Part shown: one piece after another, positions 8,134-15,304 of the stretch
How the letters are laid out: each line of letters starts with the position of its first letter
How positions within the stretch are numbered: the first letter of the stretch is position 1
Origin: a virus
Direction: 5' to 3' (one strand)
Length of the DNA stretch: 21,332 nucleotides
IMG/VR virus record: IMGVR_UViG_3300038469_000034
Span: 1 to 21,332 of that record
Notes under the pieces: model-generated
What the model was told of the DNA's origin: nothing
Seen by the model: only the letters and a program-made list of their open reading frames with translations
Database searches by the model: none
Made by a program: the position numbers and the translations under genes

Positions 8134-8811
8134 ACAACATTTATTCTTAAATTCGGAAGAACATAACAAGGTGATATTAGTATGTCTAATCTTATTGATA
8201 TAACTGGTAGAAAATTCGGCTACTTGACGGTTATTGGAATTGCCAAAAGGAAAAATAAAAAACGCATATATTGGAGATGTCGTTGCAAATGCGGTAATTT
8301 TGCCAATATTGAATCTTACAAACTTAGAACCGGACACACAAATAGTTGCGGTTGCTTTGCGAAGGAGAAAGCGGCAGAAAGACAATACAGGCACGGGAAA
8401 CGTGATTTTCCTGAATACGGTATATGGGCAAGAATGAAAGAAAGATGTTACAACCCTAACAGTAAATATTATCATCTTTATGGTGGCAGAGGAATAAAAA
8501 TGTGCGATAAATGGAAAAATTCTTTTGAAGAATTTTATAACGATATGGGTAAGCGCCCATATAGAATTTATTCCATTGATCGAATTAACAATGATGGTGA
8601 TTATGAACCTTCTAATTGTAGATGGGCAACCAGATTTGTTCAATCCAGAAATAAAAGAACCAATAGATTGGTAACATTTAACGACGAAACTAAATGCGTT
8701 ACCGATTGGGCGAATGAACTTGAGATGCCAATAGGGACATTGTTCAGTCGTTTGAATAGCGGCTGGAAAGTCCCCGATGCTTTGACAAAACCAGTTAGAA
8801 AGCAAAAACAT
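8095..8811 (-). other. Stop-free antisense frame running through the HNH2 cassette
   Basis: Two bases after the adaptor 1 stop an ATG (8811-8809) follows GAAGG with seven bases between, an ideal SD spacing. From it a frame of 238 codons runs with no stop, exactly codon-aligned against HNH2. It enters the displaced adaptor remnant in its proper frame and ends in a TAA that overlaps the ATG of adaptor 2. The predicted product is rich in Phe, Ile and Ser, as the mirror of a Lys/Asn-rich protein must be, so it is unlikely to be a normal folded protein. I list it because the frame could keep ribosomes on the late mRNA across the insertion, not as a proven gene. Confidence 0.35.
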
Positions 8812-8817
8812 AATTAA
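8182..8817 (+). CDS. HNH2: HNH homing endonuclease with C-terminal helix-turn-helix, antisense to the operon
   Basis: The protein has 211 residues; AAGGTGAT at 8168-8175 is the SD. Zinc-ribbon-like cysteines are C33, C35, C37 (WRCRCKCGN) and C56, C58 (SCGC). The nuclease region repeats the HNH1 series: [52 protein letters not shown] (131-150). Residues 162-203 (LVTFNDETKCVTDWANEL...TLFSRLNSGWKVPDALTKP) form a NUMOD-like helix-turn-helix typical of these enzymes. It is clearly related to HNH1. The gene ends tail-to-tail with adaptor 1, overlapping by three bases (8815-8816 shared with that stop). It is AT-rich, on the opposite strand to the operon, and uses no TTA, CTA or TCA codon. Its likely role is site-specific cutting of phage genomes lacking the cassette. 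Confidence 0.93.
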   Translation: MSNLIDITGRKFGYLTVIGIAKRKNKKRIYWRCRCKCGNFANIESYKLRTGHTNSCGCFAKEKAAERQYRHGKRDFPEYGIWARMKERCYNPNSKYYHLYGGRGIKMCDKWKNSFEEFYNDMGKRPYRIYSIDRINNDGDYEPSNCRWATRFVQSRNKRTNRLVTFNDETKCVTDWANELEMPIGTLFSRLNSGWKVPDALTKPVRKQKHN

Positions 8818-9425
8818 ACCTTCGCGTCTTTTAATACAATTTGATGCTCTTTCAAAATCTGTTGAGCAATATCCATGTCCCCGCGTTGTGTATTCATGCA
8901 ACGATAAAATGCGTACGTAACAACCATGTCGTCAACGTCAAGCGGCAGTTCGGTATTATCCGATGAGCTTAATGCGGTCGGCTCTTTGATATAGGGGAAG
9001 GTTACGCTTGTCGCGCTATTCGGCCATACCTGTATCCCGGTCTTGTATTTTATGTAGTAGGCAATCTCATTAGGGATTGAACCTGCTGTTAATCCATTCC
9101 CTTCCAAAAAGCCCAACCGCCAGCGTTCGCCTTGCACGATCTCCGATGCAACAATTGACTTTCCCGCCGCAACCACTATTACATAAGGGTCTGCGATATG
9201 CCGCAAGAGGTCTGAGGGAAATGCCCCGAATCCCGCCGTTAGCGTAATTGTTCCGGTTGTCTGCAATCCCGGTATCATTTCTTCCGGCAATATCCGCGCA
9301 AACATTCTGCGCCCCTGGTTCAAGGCGTTCGGCAAAAAATAGGTGTCATCAAATTGGGTATCAGTGTTGACGGTCTGATCCAGCAAGTACCTTACTTTTA
9401 ATATTTCCGTTGCAAGCACAGCCAT
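8814..9425 (-). CDS. Adaptor 1: head-tail connector-like protein, 3' end altered by HNH2
   Basis: The protein has 203 residues. The start at 9425 has TAAGGTGATTAA as SD, within the end of the beta-barrel gene. Residues 1-45 are helical (LATEILKVRYLLDQTVNTDT, FLPNALNQGRRMFARILPEE), followed by LQTTGTITLTAGFGAFPSDLLRHIADPYV. This matches the 'helix bundle then beta sheet with P-x-D-x-x-x-x' build of podoviral adaptor proteins and of adaptor 2. The helical C-terminal part (VDDMVVTYAFYRCMN, QILKEHQIV) would lie against the portal. The last codons differ from the remnant left beyond HNH2, so the C-terminus seems to have been restored with other codons during insertion. Its assignment relies on pattern and place after the capsid genes. 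Confidence 0.75.
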   Translation of the reverse strand: MAVLATEILKVRYLLDQTVNTDTQFDDTYFLPNALNQGRRMFARILPEEMIPGLQTTGTITLTAGFGAFPSDLLRHIADPYVIVVAAGKSIVASEIVQGERWRLGFLEGNGLTAGSIPNEIAYYIKYKTGIQVWPNSATSVTFPYIKEPTALSSSDNTELPLDVDDMVVTYAFYRCMNTQRGDMDIAQQILKEHQIVLKDAKV

Positions 9426-9434
9426 TTAATCACC

Positions 9435-9929
9435 TTATTTGTTAAGCAGAATACCCACGCCGAATTGAACCTGTGAGTAATCCTGCGTCCATAAGAAATT
9501 CCCTGATAAATCAAGATGGAAGAAACTAACCGGGAATAGATAGCCAGCGCCTACCTGTATCGCGCCTTGAGTTTCCTCTAAGAGTTCAATTTCTTCGGTC
9601 TTTACTTTTACCGGGTAGATACCCGCCAAAGTTGACAGATATAGTTTCCCGTAATAGCTTCTTGCCCCGGCAAGGATAACCGGAAAGTTGGTAACGCTGA
9701 AAGAGGGGATAGGGGTAGTCTTTTCATCCCAAAAGCCGTAACCGCCGTAAAGAACGCCCGTCATGCCGAATACCGGAACTTCCACATGCACCCCGCCGCT
9801 AAAGCCTACATTGACGGTATTGCCGAAATCCCCGGTGGGGACAGAGGTATTAAAATCAATTCCGACAACCTGGGCGTTTGCGGTAAAAGACAAAAGAACC
9901 GCTATAAAAACAAAATACAGATATTTCAT
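9435..9929 (-). CDS. Exported small outer-membrane beta-barrel-like protein (moron candidate)
   Basis: The protein has 164 residues. The start at 9929 has CCGGGAGATTCAAAA as SD. Residues 1-19 are a clear signal peptide (MKYLYFVFIAVLLSFTANA, then Gln20). The rest is a run of short alternating strands with Gly and aromatic residues (VGFSGGVHVEV, GVLYGGYGFW, FPVILAGARSYYG, LYLSTLAGIYP, AIQVGAGYLFP, FFHLDLSGNFLW, VQFGVGILL), about eight strands, as in small outer-membrane barrels of the OmpA/OmpW size class. Such a protein has no known job in a virion. Its place between capsid and adaptor genes, with a palindrome and hairpin upstream, suggests a gene added to the phage for host-surface change, for example superinfection exclusion. 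That function is inference. Confidence 0.75.
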   Translation of the reverse strand: MKYLYFVFIAVLLSFTANAQVVGIDFNTSVPTGDFGNTVNVGFSGGVHVEVPVFGMTGVLYGGYGFWDEKTTPIPSFSVTNFPVILAGARSYYGKLYLSTLAGIYPVKVKTEEIELLEETQGAIQVGAGYLFPVSFFHLDLSGNFLWTQDYSQVQFGVGILLNK

Positions 9930-9944
9930 TTTTGAATCTCCCGG

Positions 9945-9959
9945 TTATGTTGAACATAA
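9945..9959. promoter_or_regulatory. Perfect 7+1+7 palindrome upstream of the beta-barrel gene, operator candidate
   Basis: TTATGTT-G-AACATAA is an exact inverted repeat with a one-base centre. It ends 15 bases before the start codon at 9929, just outside the SD. Such short-spaced dyads are typical binding sites of dimeric repressors. With a stem of only seven A/T-rich pairs and a one-base loop it cannot form an RNA hairpin, so a DNA-binding role is more likely than an RNA one. No promoter boxes are clear nearby, and no regulator gene is in the window. Confidence 0.45.
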
Positions 9960-9960
9960 A

Positions 9961-9995
9961 GGGCAGGGGAGAAGAAGCCCCTCTCCCCTTAACCC
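9961..9995 (-). terminator. GC-rich hairpin between the capsid-associated gene and the beta-barrel gene
   Basis: AGGGGAGA (9965-9972) pairs with TCTCCCCT (9982-9989) around a nine-base loop. GGG (9961-9963) can pair with CCC (9993-9995) outside a small internal loop. On the minus strand the stem is followed by only a short, interrupted U stretch (UUUAU), so termination may be partial. Its place fits a boundary between the capsid genes and the inserted-looking beta-barrel gene. Confidence 0.5.
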
Positions 9996-10004
9996 TGTTA
10001 GTTT

Positions 10005-10811
10005 TTACAGTTCGCCGTAGATGTAGCCCGGAATCCTGCAAACGATATTGGCTGCCACTGCCGCAAGGGCAATCAGGCGAATACCGCAAGCCTGCAACAC
10101 TTCTGCTTCGGATGCAGAACTAAAATCCACACCCTCGACGGAACCTGCCGGAGTCGCAAGCGGTACAAGCGGTTCATTTACAACCACTGCTGCCGATGTG
10201 CTATGCCCGGTCAAAACTGACGGACAGAATCCGCCTGTTTGGATAAATCCGTAAGAACCGGAGTCGATTGTGTTCACTACTACGCCGCGTATGATTTCGG
10301 AAGTTGCGTCGCACAGTTCCACTTTCCAGGGATGGAAAATATACAGAACCGCATCATTCGCAAACGCTTCCCCGGCCGGGGTAGATTCATCCAGCCAAAT
10401 ATCGCCTTCGCCGGAGGCTGCCAGGGCTTCATGGGATTTAATCTTGTGCAATGCGCCCAACGGTCCCGCTGCCGCAGCTTGCCCGATCCAGTACCCGGAA
10501 TAGTAGTTTGCCGCTACTGCGGTCGTCACGGTATCCACATGAATCTTGGTGTCGCCGGCCGTTACCGCGCCATCCACCACAATAGTAGAATCCCATGCGG
10601 CCAAAGCGGTAGCGGTAACTACCTGTCCCATCGCCAGGGCTTCGGTGGCAAGAACGTAGCGGTAAACATTGCCATCAACGTCATGGGCTTTTTGACCAAG
10701 ACTGAACCGTCTTACGGTGTCGTTGGTGTAAAGCCCTTCTGTGCCAATTAAGATAGCAGGTGCGCCGGAAGAACGAGGCTTCCGGTATGCTGCTTGAGTT
10801 CCTTGTGCCAT
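10005..10811 (-). CDS. Capsid-associated (decoration or head-fibre-like) protein
   Basis: The protein has 268 residues. The start at 10811 has GGAGTATAAACA as SD. The N-terminal part contains RRFSLGQKAHDVDGNVYRYV (34-53), a 'G-x-x-x-x-D-x-x-G-x-x-Y-x-Y' pattern I know from proteins encoded directly after the major capsid gene in many environmental phages, where they decorate the capsid. The rest is beta-rich with Gly/Ala/Thr-rich loops, and contains GALHKIKSHEALAASGEGDIW-like turns and CDATSEIIRGVVVNTIDSGS. No enzyme motif is seen. Its position right behind the capsid gene supports the assignment. Confidence 0.75.
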   Translation of the reverse strand: MAQGTQAAYRKPRSSGAPAILIGTEGLYTNDTVRRFSLGQKAHDVDGNVYRYVLATEALAMGQVVTATALAAWDSTIVVDGAVTAGDTKIHVDTVTTAVAANYYSGYWIGQAAAAGPLGALHKIKSHEALAASGEGDIWLDESTPAGEAFANDAVLYIFHPWKVELCDATSEIIRGVVVNTIDSGSYGFIQTGGFCPSVLTGHSTSAAVVVNEPLVPLATPAGSVEGVDFSSASEAEVLQACGIRLIALAAVAANIVCRIPGYIYGEL

Positions 10812-10872
10812 TGTTTATACTCCTTGATTTCAAATTGCTTTTTTAAGTTTATTAATTGCTCAACCTAACCGA

Positions 10873-11883
10873 TTAATTATTCAGGTCGCTCCAACGGTAG
10901 AACATCCGGCGGTTCGATACTGCGGTCTGACAGGTGTAGGTAAGCATCGCCACACGCGCCATTTGATTGGTTGACTTCACCCATTCCGACATTTTGAAGT
11001 TGTTCTTGGGATGGTAATACATCACAAACCCTTCCGCAAAATTACCCATATACATCGGGTAGGCAGTTGTCGAGATGTATCGGTCAACAATCAGGGGGAT
11101 ATTCCGCCACATCAGGACGCTGAAGCCCAAATTAGCCAGGGCTTCGCCCTTGCTTCCGGCGGTCGGTTTAGTGAATCGCTGATCGTTTGCCGCTATCTGC
11201 TCGGCAATATCCCATACCTGCTGAGTCATCAAGACGTGAGTCGGTGCGGGATTGCCCAACTGCGTACAGCTTGCATACCCGGTCGCCAGGATGGTCGGCA
11301 GGTAAGAGGTAGAAGTCGAGTCTTTCATGTTCGCGGCGGTGTGGGCGGTCGTATCAACGCCAGCTTGCCACCAGGAATAAGAAGCCCCGGCGATCCCGCC
11401 GTAAGTGCCCGTTCCGATTGCGGTGTCCAGCCCGACAAGCCCGGTAGAACCTGCCCCGGTATAGAAATCGGTCGCCAGTTGTTTCAGCATCGCTTTTCGG
11501 GCGTTTTCCATTTTGGAATCGAGCAGGTCCAACACCTTCAGGTCGTCCCCGTCAACCTTCAGTTCTTCATCCTGCGAAATACTGATCGGGACTGCCACGT
11601 TACGCATGTAATACTCCGCGCCGGTGATAAATTCGGGCGGGGTAATGTCAATGGTGTCATAGTAGGTGTAGTACTGCGCGTTAGATTCACCGTATTCCAA
11701 CGGTTGAATAACCTTAGTCCCTCCGCCGATTGCCATTGATTCCAGCCGGGGACCAGGGTCTTGGATACGGTCGTCCAGCCCCAAAAGAGCAAGCGCCGCA
11801 GAACCTTTGTGTACTTGATCTTTCAAAGTGGGAATATACTTATCTCTCACGATTGCGGAGATATTGTCATAATTTAAAGCCAT
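10873..11883 (-). CDS. Major capsid protein, HK97-fold type
   Basis: The protein has 336 residues. The start at 11883 has GGAGGATTTACTACA as SD, the strongest of the structural genes, fitting high expression. Features expected of this capsid class are an N-terminal helix (SAIVRDKYIPTLKDQVHKGS), a long spine-helix region (ELKVDGDDLKVLDLLDSK, ENARKAMLKQLATDFYTG, about 105-145), a P-domain-like part (THVLMTQQVWDIAEQI, 214-229) and a conserved-looking C-terminal strand region (IPLIVDRYISTTAYPMYMGN, then FKMSEWVKSTNQMARVAMLT). Gene order of portal, scaffold, this gene, decoration protein makes the call firm even without a database match. There is no N-terminal protease-cleaved delta domain; a separate scaffold is encoded upstream. 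Confidence 0.9.
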   Translation of the reverse strand: MALNYDNISAIVRDKYIPTLKDQVHKGSAALALLGLDDRIQDPGPRLESMAIGGGTKVIQPLEYGESNAQYYTYYDTIDITPPEFITGAEYYMRNVAVPISISQDEELKVDGDDLKVLDLLDSKMENARKAMLKQLATDFYTGAGSTGLVGLDTAIGTGTYGGIAGASYSWWQAGVDTTAHTAANMKDSTSTSYLPTILATGYASCTQLGNPAPTHVLMTQQVWDIAEQIAANDQRFTKPTAGSKGEALANLGFSVLMWRNIPLIVDRYISTTAYPMYMGNFAEGFVMYYHPKNNFKMSEWVKSTNQMARVAMLTYTCQTAVSNRRMFYRWSDLNN

Positions 11884-11921
11884 TGTAGTAAATCCTCCAT
11901 TAAATGATTGGAGGCATCCGC

Positions 11922-12740
11922 TTAATCATCGGTAAAAAACGATACTTTCCCTGTTTTCAGTTCGTCCCTTAAAGCCCTTCCCACATCTGCAACTTTGCGG
12001 AAAGTCTTAGGCGGTTCGTTTAAAGAAGCGGGTGAGGCATCGCCTTCCGTAGCGGCTGCCTTTCGTTTGTCTGTTAGTTGTTTAAATTCAGCTTCGATCT
12101 TTTTTCGTTCCGCTTCCACAAAAGCGTCCCGATTGAGATAGTAGTAAACCATTTCAAAATCGGTTGTGCCCTTTTCTCGCGCCAACTCGTAAACCTTCTC
12201 GCGGTCAAAGCCGGGGTACTTATCCGGGCTGTGTTCCATCTCGTCGAGTTTGGCTACGAGCTTCCTTGCTTCCGCCTGTATTTCCCGTTCCTGCGCGGCT
12301 TTGGTCTGCTGTTCCCGGTAGGTGGTAAATTCCTTTTTCAAGTTCAATAGTTCTTTCATCACCGGGTCGTCAAAATCGGCGTTATCGCTTGCAACCGCCC
12401 TTTCTTCTGCGCGGGTTAGCGGTCTGCCGATATAGTTTTCCAGATCACCGACAAGAGCCTGCATTTCTGCCGGGTCGCTCCTGGCGGCTTCAAGGCGGTC
12501 GTTCCAGGCATCAACCGTTTGCTGCAACTTCTCAGCCTGTGCTTTCAGTTTATTTCTTTCTTCCGCGATCTTCTCCATGTTGTGCCCTTTACTCAAACGA
12601 TCCTGGGCTAACTTGACAGATTCGGGATTGGAAAGATCAACCGTAATTGTTTCACCTCCGTAATTGTAGGTGAGCGTAGTCGGCGCATTGCTCCCGGCGG
12701 GAGTTGCCCCGTCCTCGTAGTAAATTTTGGGTCGTAACAT
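11922..12740 (-). CDS. Capsid scaffolding protein
   Basis: The protein has 272 residues. The start at 12740 has AAAGGAGCGTCTATA as SD. Most of the protein is charged helix with coiled-coil character: MEKIAEERNKLKAQAEKLQQ (about 55-74), MKELLNLKKEFTTYREQQTK (about 128-147) and AEARKLVAKLDEMEH. A short basic C-terminal region (FRKVADVGRALRDELKTGK) would suit binding to the capsid protein, as in P22- and phi29-type scaffolds. It lies immediately upstream of the capsid gene in the order of transcription, the usual place for scaffold. There is no protease motif. Confidence 0.85.
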   Translation of the reverse strand: MLRPKIYYEDGATPAGSNAPTTLTYNYGGETITVDLSNPESVKLAQDRLSKGHNMEKIAEERNKLKAQAEKLQQTVDAWNDRLEAARSDPAEMQALVGDLENYIGRPLTRAEERAVASDNADFDDPVMKELLNLKKEFTTYREQQTKAAQEREIQAEARKLVAKLDEMEHSPDKYPGFDREKVYELAREKGTTDFEMVYYYLNRDAFVEAERKKIEAEFKQLTDKRKAAATEGDASPASLNEPPKTFRKVADVGRALRDELKTGKVSFFTDD

Positions 12741-12782
12741 TATAGACGCTCCTTTGAGTTGGTCTTGTTAATTATAGGTTAA

Positions 12783-13163
12783 TTAGTCTGGCGTTACGCT
12801 CGTATGAACGCTGATCAGTTTTGACGCTTCTTCGATGGACAATTCTTTCCCGCTAATCTTTAAAACATCCTTAATCATGTGATTGGCGAAATTCGCGCCG
12901 TTTCCCCACGCTCCGAAATTTCGGGATGTTTTCAAACGGGCAGCCCATCTTAGTAGCTTCTCGTGATCTACGAATACTTCCGGCTCTTTCGGCGTTGCCT
13001 CTGCCTTGACCTTTGCGGGTGCGGGTTCGGGTCGCGCTACTTCCGCCGGTTTCTCCTTGAAAATATCATTGAGCGTAACTTCCTTTTTTTCTTCCACCAC
13101 AACCGGGGTTTCTTTAACCTTTTTCGGTTGCGCTTTCTTACCTCGTTGTTGGGAGGCCGACAT
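12783..13163 (-). CDS. K/P/E-rich protein of unknown role between portal and scaffold
   Basis: The protein has 126 residues. The start at 13163 has AAGGAGAAGGAA as SD and lies inside the end of the portal gene, overlapping by 26 bases. Residues 1-60 are low-complexity Lys, Pro, Glu, Ala and Val and probably disordered. Residues 63-126 look folded (DHEKLLRWAARLKTSRNFGA, FANHMIKDVLKISGKELSIE). A disordered tail with a small helical domain could be a scaffold partner or an inner capsid protein. No family is recognised, so this is context only. Confidence 0.7.
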   Translation of the reverse strand: MSASQQRGKKAQPKKVKETPVVVEEKKEVTLNDIFKEKPAEVARPEPAPAKVKAEATPKEPEVFVDHEKLLRWAARLKTSRNFGAWGNGANFANHMIKDVLKISGKELSIEEASKLISVHTSVTPD

Positions 13164-15114
13164 TTCCTTCTCCTTGTTGTTCTTGTGCTCGGTTTACAAA
13201 AGTATTTATTTGCTTTTGCTGTTGGTCTATTACTTGCCCGGCTTGTTCTAACTGCCCTTTAAGTTGATTAATCTGATTAATGCGCTGGATGATTGCGTAT
13301 TTATTCGGTATATCCAGCATCTCTAAGACAGTCTGCGGGTCAACAATCCCTCTTTCGCCCAAGTTCAAGATTAGCTCCTGATCCTGCTGGCGGGTGGTGG
13401 AACTGATAGAACGCACGTCAATTCTGATATTCTTCAAGGCTTTATTGCCTCTTAAAGTCTCTCTCAATTCCCGCCACTGCTTTATTTCAATCGCTCCGCT
13501 TTCTCCCATGATTTCAAATTCCTCTGACGGGTCGGTGTATTCGATCATTATTCCGATTGCCATCCTTGCCATCCATTCGAGCGCGTAAGTGTAGTGGCGC
13601 AAGGCAAGGCGAATCCTCGCCGTTCCGGTCTGCATCAGGGTATCTACCGTAACCCCGGCAGGTGAGCCTTTTGGCAGGTTTCCGCTAAGAATATCCGTAT
13701 TTCCGGCTTGCCGATCCATAAACCTCTCGATTGAGACAAGGTTGTTAAAGTGGCTCGCCGGGAGTTCCTTGCCGAAATCAACCGTTAAGTCGTTCGGATC
13801 GTCAACCAGTACGTTCTTGCCGATCAGGTTGGTAATCCGCTTCAGGTCGTCTAACTTGAACCGTCCCCGCCTCCACTTACGGATGCCGTTCAATAACAGC
13901 TTTATATTTTGCGTAATTGCGTTTTGCTGATAATTGAAATCATCCTGCGGGTCAAAGAGGTCATGCGCTAAGGGCTTGCCCCAATAGTAGTTACGATTTT
14001 TGGTGTAGTCGAATTTTACCCACAACATTTTCCAGTCAACCCCGACAGATTCCGCTAACTTGTTCGGCTGGTCGCGCAATAGCTTTCCCTGGCAGACGGT
14101 GACGATCCGCCCAAAGGGATATTTGTACCGCTTGGTGCTCTGCGGCAAATTCTCGGTCAATTTGATATGCTTTTGAAGTAAGGGTATAAAATCCCGGTCA
14201 ACTGCGGGGTCAAGAGTCGCCAAAAACGCCTTGTGCTCTTTTAAGTGCTTGGGATGGTTCTCACCGATGGAAGGTAAAACCTGCTGCAATCCCGCGATAA
14301 GGGAATGCTCGGTATTGGTTTCATTTATGTCAAAGGGTATCGGTTCAAGCGTGTAGTCGTCCATATACATCTCACAGAATACCGCCTGTCCCATCACATC
14401 GTTAAATACGCCGTTGTTTTTGTTCGTTCCTCCCCGGATCATTGACCAGACATTAGGTGCGGTCGTTCCGCCGCTGGACTGCTGGTAAGACAAAATCGGC
14501 TTGTCAAAGTTGCTCCCGGTCGATTGTCTCAAGTAGTCGCGCTCCGGCTTTACCTTAACGCCGTATTCCTTCAGGATATATTCAGGTGATCGGGCGATAA
14601 AATGCCCGATAAATCTCAATTGCCGGTGCTTTCGCGCCTGCGGGTCAACGATAATTGCCTCTGCCGGAACAACCGTGAAAGTCGGCCATCCGTCCAGCCC
14701 GACACCCGCTTTAATATGACACGTGCCGCTTGCTGCCGCTTCTAATACCGCATCTTCTCCCTTGTCGTCCCACTCGATTTTATCCCACAGGTAATCGCCC
14801 AAAATCTGATTCAATGCGCGGGAAGTGAACAGGTCGCCTTCTTCCTGCGGACCAAACACCCACTTGGGACGGTTGTCGGTAAGGTGCGCCACACGGGTCT
14901 CTACGATCTCGGAAAATTTATTGTAAGTCTTGCCCTTCTTGCCAAAATCCTCTTTTACGGGATGATCGCCCCAACTGTAATCGTCAAACTTCTGCGCCCG
15001 AATCAGGACGTTGGAGTTTTCCCGCCCTTTCAATCCCTGAAAAATCAAGTCCTCAGTTCTCTTCAGGATTGCCTTTTGTTCGTCGGTGTCGGTTGTCATT
15101 ACCTTAGCTGGCAT
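13138..15114 (-). CDS. Portal protein
   Basis: The protein has 658 residues. I chose the ATG at 15114 because GCGAGGATAACA, a good SD, precedes it; the longer frame to 15144 has none. The protein forms the dodecameric channel through which DNA enters and leaves the head. Visible signs are the size, the helical wing region, YYWGKPLAHDLFDPQDDFNY followed by a long helix, and the C-terminal GNLPKGSPAGVTVDTLMQTG with RLALRHYTYALEWMARMAIG, a run usual in podoviral portals just before the stem. The C-terminus is Gln-rich coiled coil (QLEQAGQVIDQQQKQINTF), the place of the barrel. Terminase upstream and scaffold and capsid downstream confirm it. The 5' end overlaps the preceding membrane-protein gene by 11 bases. 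Confidence 0.9.
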   Translation of the reverse strand: MPAKVMTTDTDEQKAILKRTEDLIFQGLKGRENSNVLIRAQKFDDYSWGDHPVKEDFGKKGKTYNKFSEIVETRVAHLTDNRPKWVFGPQEEGDLFTSRALNQILGDYLWDKIEWDDKGEDAVLEAAASGTCHIKAGVGLDGWPTFTVVPAEAIIVDPQARKHRQLRFIGHFIARSPEYILKEYGVKVKPERDYLRQSTGSNFDKPILSYQQSSGGTTAPNVWSMIRGGTNKNNGVFNDVMGQAVFCEMYMDDYTLEPIPFDINETNTEHSLIAGLQQVLPSIGENHPKHLKEHKAFLATLDPAVDRDFIPLLQKHIKLTENLPQSTKRYKYPFGRIVTVCQGKLLRDQPNKLAESVGVDWKMLWVKFDYTKNRNYYWGKPLAHDLFDPQDDFNYQQNAITQNIKLLLNGIRKWRRGRFKLDDLKRITNLIGKNVLVDDPNDLTVDFGKELPASHFNNLVSIERFMDRQAGNTDILSGNLPKGSPAGVTVDTLMQTGTARIRLALRHYTYALEWMARMAIGIMIEYTDPSEEFEIMGESGAIEIKQWRELRETLRGNKALKNIRIDVRSISSTTRQQDQELILNLGERGIVDPQTVLEMLDIPNKYAIIQRINQINQLKGQLEQAGQVIDQQQKQINTFVNRAQEQQGEGNVGLPTTR

Positions 15115-15304
15115 TGTTATCCTCGCTGTAATCCACCCGGTCACGCGGCCAGATTGAGCCGTATTTGTCCTCCGGTTCTTCCGGTTCTATCACTTCCAGT
15201 TTTCCCGGCGGGTTTGGCAGAACGCGCTCGCCCGATGTAAGGCGGCTGCCCATCCAAAACGCCGCTAACATCCCGAAAACAATTATGACAGTTTCGATTA
15301 TCAT
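15104..15304 (-). CDS. Small single-span membrane protein
   Basis: The protein has 66 residues. Residues 3-19 (IETVIIVFGMLAAFWMG) form one membrane segment at the N-terminus. An acidic, proline-rich tail follows (LEVIEPEEPEDKYG). It begins four bases into the end of the upstream gene (ATGATAAT-type junction) and overlaps the portal start by 11 bases, so it is translated in the same chain. A phage-coded membrane protein between the terminase and portal modules is unexpected. It could be a lysis accessory or an assembly anchor. No family is recognised. Confidence 0.68.
   Translation of the reverse strand: MIIETVIIVFGMLAAFWMGSRLTSGERVLPNPPGKLEVIEPEEPEDKYGSIWPRDRVDYSEDNNAS

Noticed and set aside
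8095-8901. Longer version of the antisense frame through HNH2, starting inside adaptor 1
   Set aside because: The upstream ATG at 8901 lies within the adaptor 1 coding sequence in another frame and has no SD. Only the part from 8811 is worth noting.
11011-11739. 242-codon plus-strand open frame opposite the major capsid gene
   Set aside because: It is the mirror of a strongly supported capsid gene, has Arg/Gly/Val-rich make-up typical of a shadow frame and no good SD.
13138-15144. Portal start at 15144
   Set aside because: The extra ten residues have no SD; the ATG at 15114 has GAGG at a good distance.
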